The notes under the pieces are model-generated. The model searched no databases and was not told the DNA's origin. It saw only the letters and a list, made by a program, of their open reading frames with translations. Below are positions 53,689 through 61,512 of a stretch of DNA of 62,884 bases, in pieces. The first letter of the stretch is position 1. Every line of letters begins with the position of its first letter. Source of the DNA: Streptomyces sp. NRRL F-4489 (GTDB taxonomy: Bacteria; Actinomycetota; Actinomycetes; Streptomycetales; Streptomycetaceae); the NCBI RefSeq assembly GCF_001509485.1, contig NZ_LLZI01000228.1, positions 1 to 62,884 on the forward strand, written 5' to 3'. The position numbers and the translations under genes were made by a program.

Positions 53689-54843
53689 GTGACCCTCACC
53701 TTCAGCGCGGCGGTGCTGCGCTCGTACGAGAGCCCGTTCACCGTCGAGGACGTGGCACTGCACGAGGGGCCGGCCGAGGGGGAGATCCTGGTCAGGATCG
53801 CCGGCTGCGGGATGTGCCGGACCGACCTCGCGGTGCGGCGCTCGGCGGGCCGCTCACCGCTGCCGGCGGTGCTCGGCCACGAGGGCGCCGGGGTCGTGGC
53901 GGCGACCGGCGGCCCGGACACCGGCCTGCGGGTCGGTGACCACGTGGTGCTGAGCTTCGACTCCTGCGGGCGGTGCCGGTCCTGCCTGGGCGCGGCCCCG
54001 GCCTACTGCGACTCCTTCGCCGCGCTCAACCTCTTCGGCGGGCGGCCGGAGCACGCGGCGCGGTTCACCGACGCGGCCGGGCGCGCGCTGGCTCCCCGGT
54101 GGTTCGGCCAGTCCTCGTTCGCCGAGTACGCGCTGGTCCCGGCCCGCAACGCCGTCCGGGTCGATCCGGCCCTGCCCCTCGCCCTCCTCGGACCGCTCGG
54201 CTGCGGCTTCCTCACCGGCGCCGGGGCGGTCCTGAACACCTTCGGCATCGGCCCCGGCGACACCCTCGCGGTCCTCGGCGCGGGGGCGGTGGGCCTGGCC
54301 GCGGTGATGGCGGCCACCGCCGCCGGCGCGCGGACCGTGGCCGTCGACCGGCATCCGGCACGCCTGGCCCTCGCCGAACGGTTCCAGGCCCTCCCGCTGT
54401 CCGCCGCGACCGCCGACCTCCCCGGCCGCCTGCGCCAACTCACCGACGGCGGGCCGCAGTTCGCCCTCGACACCACCGCGTCCGCGCCCCTGATCAACGA
54501 CGCGCTCCGCGCCCTGCGCCCCACCGGCCGCCTCGCCCTGGCGGCCCGGCTCCACACCGCCCTGCCGCTCGAACCGGGCACCCTGGACCGGGGTCGGACC
54601 CTCTCCCACCTCTGCGAGGGCGACGCCGTACCGGCCTTGCTGATCCCTCGGCTGACCGCCCTGTGGCAGGCCGGCCGGTTCCCGTTCGACCAGCTGATCC
54701 GCACGTACCCGCTCTCCGCCGTCAACGACGCCGAACGCGACTGCGAGGCGGGCCACGTGGTCAAGCCCGTCCTGCTTCCCCCGGGGAACGACCCCTTCCC
54801 CGCCGCCCCAGCCACCCCACCCGTCCAGAGGGAGCCCACATGA
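53689..54843 (+). CDS. Zinc-dependent alcohol dehydrogenase (aryl-alcohol type)
   Basis: About 384 aa, medium-chain dehydrogenase. Catalytic zinc ligands are in RIAGCGMCRTD and LGHEGAG; structural-zinc cysteines are in CGRCRSCLGAAPAYC. LAVLGAGAVGLAAVMAATAAGA binds NAD(P), and GCGFLTGAGAVLN resembles benzyl-alcohol dehydrogenases. The GTG at 53689 has GGAGG just ahead; an in-frame ATG at 53674 adds five residues. It could oxidise or reduce the hydroxymethyl/aldehyde of the furan made by MfnB. Its stop overlaps the methyltransferase start (ATGA). Confidence 0.87.
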   Translation: MTLTFSAAVLRSYESPFTVEDVALHEGPAEGEILVRIAGCGMCRTDLAVRRSAGRSPLPAVLGHEGAGVVAATGGPDTGLRVGDHVVLSFDSCGRCRSCLGAAPAYCDSFAALNLFGGRPEHAARFTDAAGRALAPRWFGQSSFAEYALVPARNAVRVDPALPLALLGPLGCGFLTGAGAVLNTFGIGPGDTLAVLGAGAVGLAAVMAATAAGARTVAVDRHPARLALAERFQALPLSAATADLPGRLRQLTDGGPQFALDTTASAPLINDALRALRPTGRLALAARLHTALPLEPGTLDRGRTLSHLCEGDAVPALLIPRLTALWQAGRFPFDQLIRTYPLSAVNDAERDCEAGHVVKPVLLPPGNDPFPAAPATPPVQREPT

Positions 54844-55886
54844 CCGGCACCGCACACCGCGACACCGACCGGAACGACGTGAGGGGCGCGGAAGGAGCAA
54901 CGGGCCCCGCAGGTGCAACGGACCCCGAAGGCGCACCAGGAACGGGCGGGGTCTCAGGCGACGCCTCAGGAGGGGCCTCAGGAGGGGCCTCAGGAGGGGT
55001 CTCAGGCGGTGTCGGCCTGACCGCTCTCCTCGTCGCCGCATCCCGGGCGATCGAGACCCACCGCCCCGACAGCCTGGCCCAGGACCCCTACGCCGAGCAC
55101 TTCGTCCGCGCCGCGCCGGCCACCGCCCACTGGCCGGTCCGCCCGCACCAGACCCCGGGCGGGGACGCCAACCCCCTCTGGGGCCGCTTCGCCCGCTACT
55201 TCGGCCTGCGGACCCGGGTCCTGGACGACTTCCTCCTCCGGGCGGCGCACACCGGCGGCGTCCGCCAAGTGGTCCTGCTCGGGGCGGGGTTGGACACCCG
55301 CGCGTACCGCCTCGACTGGCCGGCCGGCTGCACGGTGTACGAGATCGACAGGGCGGGCGTGCTGGCGTTCAAGCACACGGTGCTGGACGCGCTGCCGGCC
55401 ACGCCGAGCACCGCGCGCGTACCGAGGGCGGCGCGCGTACCGGTCCCCTGCGACCTGCGGGCCGACTGGGCCGGAGCACTCACCGCCGCCGGCTTCGACC
55501 CGGACGAGCCGACCGCCTGGCTGGCCGAAGGGCTGCTGTTCTACCTGCCCCCGGCCGCCGAGACCCGCCTCATCGCCACCGTGGACCGGCTGAGTGCGGC
55601 CGGCAGCACCCTCGCCTACGAGGCCAAACTCGAAAAGAACCTGCTCGCCTACCGCGACAGCCCGCTCTACACCGCGACGCGATCCCAGATCGGCATCGAC
55701 CTGCTCAGCCTCTTCAGCACCGAACCGCGCCCGGACTCCGCGGGCCACCTGGCGAGCACGGGCTGGTCCACCGCGGTCCGCACCCCCTTCGACTTCACCC
55801 GCCACCACGGCCGCGGCCCCCTCCCCGAACCGAACGACGCCCTGGCCGGCAACCGCTGGATCTTCGCCGACAAACCCCGGCCATAG
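54840..55886 (+). CDS. SAM-dependent O-methyltransferase (LCM/TIGR00027-like)
   Basis: 348 aa. RTRVLDDFLLRAAHTGGVRQ and VVLLGAGLDTRAYRLDWP are the motif I region of the leucine-carboxyl-methyltransferase-like family; TVYEIDRAGVL and AWLAEGLLFYLPPAAE follow. Members methylate carboxyl or hydroxyl groups of small molecules. Residues ~25-58 are a Gly/Ser/Ala linker from 12-bp DNA repeats around 54965-55010. The ATG overlaps the dehydrogenase stop by 4 bases, so the two are coupled. It may esterify a furan carboxylate. Confidence 0.85.
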   Translation: MTGTAHRDTDRNDVRGAEGATGPAGATDPEGAPGTGGVSGDASGGASGGASGGVSGGVGLTALLVAASRAIETHRPDSLAQDPYAEHFVRAAPATAHWPVRPHQTPGGDANPLWGRFARYFGLRTRVLDDFLLRAAHTGGVRQVVLLGAGLDTRAYRLDWPAGCTVYEIDRAGVLAFKHTVLDALPATPSTARVPRAARVPVPCDLRADWAGALTAAGFDPDEPTAWLAEGLLFYLPPAAETRLIATVDRLSAAGSTLAYEAKLEKNLLAYRDSPLYTATRSQIGIDLLSLFSTEPRPDSAGHLASTGWSTAVRTPFDFTRHHGRGPLPEPNDALAGNRWIFADKPRP

Positions 55887-56227
55887 CGGCGGGTACGGCC
55901 TCCCGGGTCGCATCGGGGGCGTATCGGGGTCGTATCCGGGATGCCTCCGGGACCTATCCGGGATCTATCAGGGTGGCCCCCGAGATACCCGCCGGACACG
56001 ACCGGGCAGAAAATCGATGACGAGGACGGAGGCGAAGAAGGAGACGGAGACGGAGGCGAAGACGGAGAAACAGAGGCGGAGACGGAGACGGAGACAACGC
56101 AACAGGCGACAACAGGATGACCACAGGGCGAGCGGCCCGCAGTAAGGCACGGCAGTGAAGGGCACCGCAGTAAGACACGTCAGTGAAAGACAAGACCGTG
56201 AGGCACGGCAGTGAAAGGCACCCCACG
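55887..56227. other. Repeat-rich intergenic stretch
   Basis: Three repeat types occur here. Degenerate units like CGTATCGGGG and ATCCGGGAT lie at about 55905-55975. A purine-rich GGAGACGGA run lies at 56020-56100. A ~22-bp direct repeat, AGGCACGGCAGTGAAGGGCACC-like, occurs at about 56144 and 56201. A 42-codon frame (56017-56145) encodes a Lys/Glu/Arg-rich peptide but is probably not a gene. Confidence 0.55.
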
Positions 56228-56947
56228 ATGACCAGCGCCACAAGGAGCAGCCCCGGCGACGACAAGGCACTCGACGACCCGGTGGGCGAGTCGCTGCGCG
56301 GCCACCACGCCGGCCTCGGACGCCGACTCGGCCGGGCCGCCACCTACCTTCCGGACGTCGCGTCCTTCTCCGCGGTGCCCGCCGACGCGGACGCGGCGGA
56401 CTGGGCCGGCCTCGCCCGCCTCCTCGGCCCCGGCGCGTTCGCCGACATGTTCAGCTCCCCGGCGACCCCACCGCCTGACTGGGAACCGGTCTTCGTCCTC
56501 GAAGGCCGCCAGTTGATCTGGCCCGGCACCCGCCACCCCGAGCCCCCCGCCACGTCCGCCCCCGACGTGGTCGAGCTGGGCCCGGCCGACGTCCCCGAGA
56601 TGCTCGACCTGATCGCCTGGACCCGACCGGGCCCCTTCCGCCCCCGCACCCGCGAACTGGGCACCTACCTCGGCATCCGCGCCAACGGCACACTGGTGGC
56701 CATGGCGGGCGAACGGCTCCGCCCGCCCGGCTGGACGGAGATCAGCGCCGTCTGCACGGCCCCCGAGGCCCGCGGTCGCGGCCACGCCGTCCGCCTCATC
56801 ACCACCCTCGTCACCCGCATCCTGGCCCGCGGCGAACGCCCCTTCCTCCACCTCGCCGAAGCGAACACCGCCGCCCGCGCCCTCTACGAACGCCTCGGCT
56901 TCACGAGCCGAAGACCCGTAACCTTCCGCGGCTACCGCACCCCGTAA
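56228..56947 (+). CDS. GNAT family N-acetyltransferase
   Basis: 239 aa. An N-terminal ~110-residue region (YLPDVASFSAVPADADAA, WPGTRH) precedes the acetyltransferase fold: LDLIAWTRPGPFRPRTRELGTYLGI, ISAVCTAPEARGRGHAVRLIT (acetyl-CoA loop RGRGHA) and LYERLGFTSRR. The ATG at 56228 (MTSATRSSPG) is preferred to a GTG at 56183. It is separated from the methyltransferase by a repeat-rich gap, so joint transcription is uncertain. Confidence 0.85.
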   Translation: MTSATRSSPGDDKALDDPVGESLRGHHAGLGRRLGRAATYLPDVASFSAVPADADAADWAGLARLLGPGAFADMFSSPATPPPDWEPVFVLEGRQLIWPGTRHPEPPATSAPDVVELGPADVPEMLDLIAWTRPGPFRPRTRELGTYLGIRANGTLVAMAGERLRPPGWTEISAVCTAPEARGRGHAVRLITTLVTRILARGERPFLHLAEANTAARALYERLGFTSRRPVTFRGYRTP

Positions 56948-56987
56948 CGCACGACCGCGAACCGACAGCCGCACCCCTCGGCCCCGT

Positions 56988-57413
56988 TTACGCCTCGGAC
57001 TCCGCCCGCGAGTCGATCTCCGCGACCAGAGCTTCGACACGACCCCTGATCTCGTCACGAATCGGACGGACGGACTCCACACCCTTCCCAGCGGGATCTT
57101 CCAGAGCCCAGTCGAGGTATTCCTTGCCGGGAAACACCGGGCAGGCATCTCCGCACCCCATGGTGATGACGTAATCGGACGCCCGAACGGCCTCGGCGGT
57201 GAGGACCTTGGGCCGCTGACCGGCGATATCGATGCCGATCTCCCTCATCGCCTCGACGGCGGCCGGATTGACCCGGTCAGCGGGAACGGACCCGGCGGAA
57301 CGGACCTCGACGCGATCACCCGCGAGGTGGGCGAGAAACCCGGCCGCCATCTGCGAGCGCCCCGCATTGTGAACGCACACGAACAGAACAGAGGCAAGCG
57401 GAGCGTCAGCCAC
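56988..57413 (-). CDS. arsC: Arsenate reductase (low-molecular-weight phosphatase type)
   Basis: 141 aa. The CX5R loop is CVHNAGRSQ (C13, R19), the essential late Asp lies in the WALEDPAGKG region, and MGCGDACPVFPG carries extra cysteines as in thioredoxin- or mycothiol-coupled ArsC. It reduces arsenate to arsenite for export by Acr3. The GTG at 57413 follows GAAGGGG; the frame to 57434 is an alternative. It is divergent from arsR-acr3 across the operator array. Confidence 0.9.
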   Translation of the reverse strand: MADAPLASVLFVCVHNAGRSQMAAGFLAHLAGDRVEVRSAGSVPADRVNPAAVEAMREIGIDIAGQRPKVLTAEAVRASDYVITMGCGDACPVFPGKEYLDWALEDPAGKGVESVRPIRDEIRGRVEALVAEIDSRAESEA

Positions 57414-57450
57414 AGGATCCCCCTTCCCTTCCACCCATCACCATTCCTCC

Positions 57451-57554
57451 ATCAGCACCCACTGGCATCAGCACCAGCCGGTATCAGCACCAGCTGGTAT
57501 CAGCACAAGCTGATGTGACAGTATCAGCCCATGCTGACATCAGCCGATACTGAC
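57451..57554. promoter_or_regulatory. Array of six ars operator boxes
   Basis: Six 16-bp boxes with consensus ATCAGCACCAGCTGGT start at 57451, 57467, 57483 and 57499, then, after an 8-bp gap, at 57523 and 57539. The fourth (ATCAGC-ACAA-GCTGAT) and the core of the fifth (TCAGC-CCAT-GCTGA) are perfect inverted repeats. The arsR ATG (57531) lies inside box five, so the first codons of arsR are also operator DNA. Confidence 0.8.
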
Positions 57555-57836
57555 CTGATCCGGGTGCTGGCCGACCCGCTCAGGCTGAAGATCGTGAATC
57601 TCCTCGCTCACGAGACGCTGTGCACCACGCACCTCGTCGAGGAGACCGGCGCCCGGCAGACCAACCTCTCCAACCACCTGCGGGTACTGCGCGAGGCGGG
57701 CGTCGTGGAGACCGAACCGTGCGGCCGGTACACGTACTACAAGCTGCGGCCGGACGTCATCGCCGCCCTCGCCGGGCAGTTCGCCGACCTGGCCGAGCGA
57801 GCCCGTACCGCCACCGACCGCAAGAGGCCCTGCTGA
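57531..57836 (+). CDS. arsR: ArsR family metalloregulator
   Basis: 101 aa winged helix: RVLADPLRLKIVNLLAHETLCTTHLVEETGARQTNLSNHL is the DNA-binding core. Cysteines occur at ETLCTTH, EPCGRY and the C-terminal RPC, a plausible arsenite site. Arsenite binding would release it from the operator array. Its stop shares a base with the acr3 ATG (TGATG), so the two are coupled. Confidence 0.92.
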   Translation: MLTSADTDLIRVLADPLRLKIVNLLAHETLCTTHLVEETGARQTNLSNHLRVLREAGVVETEPCGRYTYYKLRPDVIAALAGQFADLAERARTATDRKRPC

Positions 57837-58927
57837 TGACCCGCACCGAAGCCCCCGCCGTCTCTCCGGAAGCCTCCGTCGCCGCCAAGCTGTCCACCCT
57901 CGACCGCTTCCTGGCTGTATGGATCCTGCTCGCGATGGGCCTCGGGCTGGGCCTGGGCCGCCTCGTCCCCGGCCTGAACGACGCCCTGGCCAAGGTCGAG
58001 ATCGGCGGCATCTCGCTCCCCATCGCCCTCGGCCTGCTGATCATGATGTATCCGGTGCTGGCCAAGGTCCGCTACGACAAGCTCGACGCCGTCACCGCCG
58101 ACAAGCGCCTGATGGTCTCGTCGCTGGTCATCAACTGGGTCCTCGGCCCGGCCGTGATGTTCGCCCTGGCCTGGCTCTTCCTGCCGGACCTGCCCGAGTA
58201 CCGCACCGGCCTGATCATCGTCGGCCTGGCCCGCTGCATCGCCATGGTGATCATCTGGAACGACCTGGCCTGCGGCCACCGGGAAGCCGCCGCCGTCCTC
58301 GTCGCCCTGAACTCCGTCTTCCAGGTCATCGCCTTCGGCCTGCTCGGCTGGTTCTACCTCGACCTGCTGCCCGGCTGGCTCGGCCTCGGCGGCGGACAGC
58401 ACCTCGACATCTCCGTGGGCAAGATCGCCCTCAACGTCGTCATCTTCCTCGGCGTCCCGCTCATCGCCGGCTTCCTCACCCGCCGCCTGGGCGAGAAGAG
58501 GATGGGCCGAGCGGCATACGAATCGGCGTTCCTGCCGAAAATCGGCCCGTTCGCCCTCTACGGACTGCTCTTCACGATCGTCATCCTCTTCGCCCTGCAA
58601 GGAAAGACGATCACCTCCCAGCCACTGGACGTCGCCCGGATCGCGCTGCCGCTGCTGGCCTACTTCGCCCTCATGTGGTTCGGCACCTTCGCGCTCGGCA
58701 AGGGACTCGGCCTGCCCTACGACCGCACCGCGACCCTCGCCTTCACCGCCGCCGGCAACAACTTCGAACTGGCCATCGCCGTCGCCATCGCCACCTTCGG
58801 CGTCACCTCCGGCCAGGCCCTCTCCGGCGTAGTCGGCCCCCTGATCGAGGTCCCCGTGCTGGTGGCCCTGGTCTACGTATCCCTGGCCTGGCGCAAGAAG
58901 TTCACGACCGCCCGACTCGGCGCATAA
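57836..58927 (+). CDS. acr3: ACR3 family arsenite efflux transporter
   Basis: 363 aa with 10 spans. GLARCIAMVIIWNDLACGHREAAAVLVALNSVFQ holds the conserved cysteine of Acr3 pumps, and FTAAGNNFELAIAVAIATFG the second signature. It exports arsenite using the proton gradient. It is translated right after arsR and completes the operon with arsC. Confidence 0.93.
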   Translation: MTRTEAPAVSPEASVAAKLSTLDRFLAVWILLAMGLGLGLGRLVPGLNDALAKVEIGGISLPIALGLLIMMYPVLAKVRYDKLDAVTADKRLMVSSLVINWVLGPAVMFALAWLFLPDLPEYRTGLIIVGLARCIAMVIIWNDLACGHREAAAVLVALNSVFQVIAFGLLGWFYLDLLPGWLGLGGGQHLDISVGKIALNVVIFLGVPLIAGFLTRRLGEKRMGRAAYESAFLPKIGPFALYGLLFTIVILFALQGKTITSQPLDVARIALPLLAYFALMWFGTFALGKGLGLPYDRTATLAFTAAGNNFELAIAVAIATFGVTSGQALSGVVGPLIEVPVLVALVYVSLAWRKKFTTARLGA

Positions 58928-58977
58928 CCCCACCCGCCCCCGGCAACCGGGCAATCGGAGAACTGGGCGCCCCGACC

Positions 58978-59033
58978 GAGCATCCGAGCCACCGAGCCAC
59001 CGAGCCACCGAGCCACCGAGCCACCGAGCCACC
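58978..59033 (+). repeat. Seven 8-bp tandem repeats (GAGCCACC)
   Basis: Six perfect GAGCCACC units (58986-59033) follow one variant unit (58978-58985), in the gap between acr3 and the MFS gene. A length-variable locus is possible. Confidence 0.9.
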
Positions 59034-59178
59034 GAGCGCAAAACGCGAATACCCCGCCCACATCACCCTCGCCATCAGATCTGCCACCCCCACGGTCGGA
59101 GAGAGCCGCAAAAAAGAGGGCGCGATCTCATCCGATCCTCCACTGTGTTCGCCGCGGCCCCGGGGCCAGACTGCCCGC

Positions 59179-60426
59179 ATGACCGACACCGCGCCCTCGC
59201 CCGACCAGCCCGCCGACCCGCCGGCCGCCCCCGCGCCGGAGGGCCGGTGGCTGACCCCGGGCGTCCGGGGCATCGGTGCCGCCAGCTTCCTCGCCGACGT
59301 CGGGCACGAGATCCCCACCGCCCTGCTGCCGTCCCTGCTCACCACCACCCTCGGCGCACCCGCGGCAGCCCTCGGCGCGATCGAAGGGTTCTCCGACGCC
59401 CTGGCCGGCGCGGCCCGGTTCGGCGGCGGCGTGCTCGCCGACGACCCGGCCCGCCGCCGCAAGGTCGCCATCGGCGGCTACACCACCACCGCCGTCCTCG
59501 GCGCCGCCACCGCCGGCGCGACCGCCGTCTGGCAGGTCGGACTCCTGCGCGCCGCCGCCTGGACCGCCCGCGGCCTGCGCGTCCCGGCCCGCAACGCCCT
59601 GCTCGCGGACATCGTTCCCGCCAAGGCGTACGGCCGGGCCTACGGCTTCGAGCGGATGATGGACAACCTCGGCGCGATCTTCGGCCCGCTGCTCGCCCTG
59701 GGCCTGGTCGCCTGGCTCGGCGTCAGCTGGGCCATCGGCCTGTCGGTGATCCCCGGTCTGCTGGCCGCCGCCGCGATCGTCTACGCGATCCGCAGGACGC
59801 CCCGGCCCACCAGCCGCGACAAGGTCCCGCTCAGAATCCGTATCCGGCCCGTCCTCAAGGGCGATCTGGGCAGGCTGATGGCCGCGGTCGCCGCCTTCGA
59901 GGTCGGGAACGTCGCCGCCACCCTGCTGATTCTGCGCGCCTCCGACCTGCTGGCACCCGGGCACGGTACGAAGACGGCCACCACCCTCGCGCTCGGCCTC
60001 TACACCGCGTACAACATCGCCGCCACCGTCGCCTCCGTCCCCGCCGGACGCCTCTCCGACCGGCTCGGCGGGCGCGGGCCGATCCTCGTCCTGGCGGGCG
60101 GCGTCGCCGCGTTCGCCGCCGCCTACGGCATGTTCGCGGTCAACGGCACGGCCGTCGCGTTCCTCGCGGTCCCGTTCGTCCTCGCCGGTGTGGGCATCGG
60201 CGCGGTGGAGACCGCCCAGCACTCCGCCGTCGCCGCCCTCGCCCCGACCGCCCTGCGCGGCTCGGCGTTCGGCCTGCTGGCCACCGTCCAGTCCCTCGGC
60301 AACCTCGCCGCCAGCGGCATCGCCGGCATCCTGTGGACCGCCCTCTCCCCCACCGCCGCCTTCACCTACCTCGCCGCCTGGATGCTCCTCGCCCTCACCG
60401 CCCTCCTCTGCTCCACCCGCCGCTGA
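59179..60426 (+). CDS. MFS transporter in the arsenic locus
   Basis: 415 aa with about 12 spans. The start SFLADVGHEIPTALLPSLLTTTLGAP and RIPARNALLADIVP-like segment (VPARNALLADIVP) define an MFS subgroup often found next to ars genes. It lacks the features of ArsJ. It may export an arsenical or antibiotic; proximity to acr3 is the only functional hint. ATG at 59179. Confidence 0.8.
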   Translation: MTDTAPSPDQPADPPAAPAPEGRWLTPGVRGIGAASFLADVGHEIPTALLPSLLTTTLGAPAAALGAIEGFSDALAGAARFGGGVLADDPARRRKVAIGGYTTTAVLGAATAGATAVWQVGLLRAAAWTARGLRVPARNALLADIVPAKAYGRAYGFERMMDNLGAIFGPLLALGLVAWLGVSWAIGLSVIPGLLAAAAIVYAIRRTPRPTSRDKVPLRIRIRPVLKGDLGRLMAAVAAFEVGNVAATLLILRASDLLAPGHGTKTATTLALGLYTAYNIAATVASVPAGRLSDRLGGRGPILVLAGGVAAFAAAYGMFAVNGTAVAFLAVPFVLAGVGIGAVETAQHSAVAALAPTALRGSAFGLLATVQSLGNLAASGIAGILWTALSPTAAFTYLAAWMLLALTALLCSTRR

Positions 60427-60574
60427 GCCCCCACCCACCCCACGACACCGAACGCCTCGGCGAGTTGGGCGGAGCGTAACGCGACCGACGACCGCCAGGT
60501 GATCACCCATGGACAGAGCACATAGGTCGCCCCACCGACATCCTTTTCTCTGCACGACGTGATCGAATGCACGA

Positions 60575-61078
60575 ATGAGCGAGAGACACGGTTTCTTGGG
60601 GCCCCTGGGCCAGGTGGACGGCCACTGGGTGGTAGGCAACTACCCACACCCTGGGCGCGCTTGGCTCACGTTCCGTAAGGACGGTATTTACCAACACACA
60701 CGGAAAGCCGAGGAACAGCTCATCCCCTGGTCCAGGTTCATGCTGTTCAACCGCTTCACGCTGGGTGCCAAATATCCCTCCAAGGGTCAGTACGGCGTAC
60801 GGGCACTCTTTTTCGGCGGAGCTCGCGGCTATCTCCACGTGACGCTGCGCCACCCGTATGAGGACTGGCTGCTCACCTTCGACGGCCACCCGCACAGGTA
60901 CACCCTCACCGACATGCTGCTGTTCGAGGCACTGCTCGCCTCGACCATCAACGACGGCGAAGCACACAGGCTCGGCGACGGCGACTGGCTACGCCGCGCC
61001 GTGGAACACCTGACCCGGGAGCGCCCCCGCACGACCCACCGCATACGCAAGGCAGTAAAAGAGGCCCGCGAGTTGTAA
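60575..61078 (+). CDS. Hypothetical protein, unknown family
   Basis: 167 aa, soluble, rich in aromatic and basic residues (LFNRFTLGAKYPSKGQYGVRALFFGG, RHPYEDWLLTFDGHPHRYTLTDMLL). Composition and less extreme codon use differ from neighbours, which may point to recent acquisition. I do not recognise the fold; a PH-like or phage/plasmid-type protein is possible. Confidence 0.6.
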   Translation: MSERHGFLGPLGQVDGHWVVGNYPHPGRAWLTFRKDGIYQHTRKAEEQLIPWSRFMLFNRFTLGAKYPSKGQYGVRALFFGGARGYLHVTLRHPYEDWLLTFDGHPHRYTLTDMLLFEALLASTINDGEAHRLGDGDWLRRAVEHLTRERPRTTHRIRKAVKEAREL

Positions 61079-61512
61079 GCCGAAGCCGCCAACACCACGG
61101 CCCGCCCACGGCGGCTGAACGGGGCCCACTCTGCTGCATCAGCGCTCTCCCCAACCACCCACCTCCGCAAGCAGTTCCTTGGTCCTCCGCAGCAGGGCCT
61201 GGAGTAAGGCAGCTAACGGATGATGCTTCAGAAGGAGCCGTGGGGAGTTGTGTGCACGGCTATCTCGCAATTGCCCCAACGAGAGAGACATGTCGCTCTC
61301 GATGAAAGCGGGTAAAATCCACTCGCTGGCCGTACGAAGCCGCAGGTCGGGACCTGTGGTCCCCGCGCGTGCGGGGGTGGTCCCCATTGACCTTGAGCAC
61401 GGCCAAAGCGGTACTCAAGCTCCCCGCGCCTGCGAGCGCTGCAGGCGCGGGGCGGGGACACATTTCGGGAATCCCCGCCCCGAGAGTCGGGATTGCGCGG
61501 GGTGGTTGCGGA
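61079..61512. other. AT-richer intergenic stretch with CRISPR-like locus
   Basis: Apart from the CRISPR-like repeat described next and its leader-like upstream DNA (GAAAGCGGGTAAAATCC, about 61307; CGCAGGTC, about 61341), I see no gene. A minus-strand frame at 61139-61387 runs through the repeat and is not convincing. Confidence 0.5.
61356..61445 (+). CRISPR. Minimal or relic CRISPR array, type I-E-like repeat
   Basis: A 29-nt repeat at 61356-61384 (core GGTCCCCGCGCGTGCGGGGG) is followed by a 32-nt unique spacer (61385-61416) and, at exactly the 61-nt period, a degenerate repeat (61417-61445; CTCCCCGCGCCTGCG matches the core). No cas genes are in the window. The second repeat is also half of a 12-bp hairpin (61422-61433 with 61441-61452), so terminator is an alternative reading. 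Confidence 0.55.

Noticed and set aside
56017..56145. 42-codon Lys/Glu/Arg-rich small gene
   Set aside because: The frame is a by-product of GGAGACGGA purine repeats; no ribosome site and no family.
59179..60426. The MFS gene as ArsJ
   Set aside because: ArsJ is paired with a glyceraldehyde-3-phosphate dehydrogenase gene, which is absent, and the N-terminal motif differs.
61139..61387. 82-codon minus-strand frame across the CRISPR-like repeat
   Set aside because: Its first residues are the repeat itself (GTTPARAGTTG), a common false gene call in CRISPR loci.
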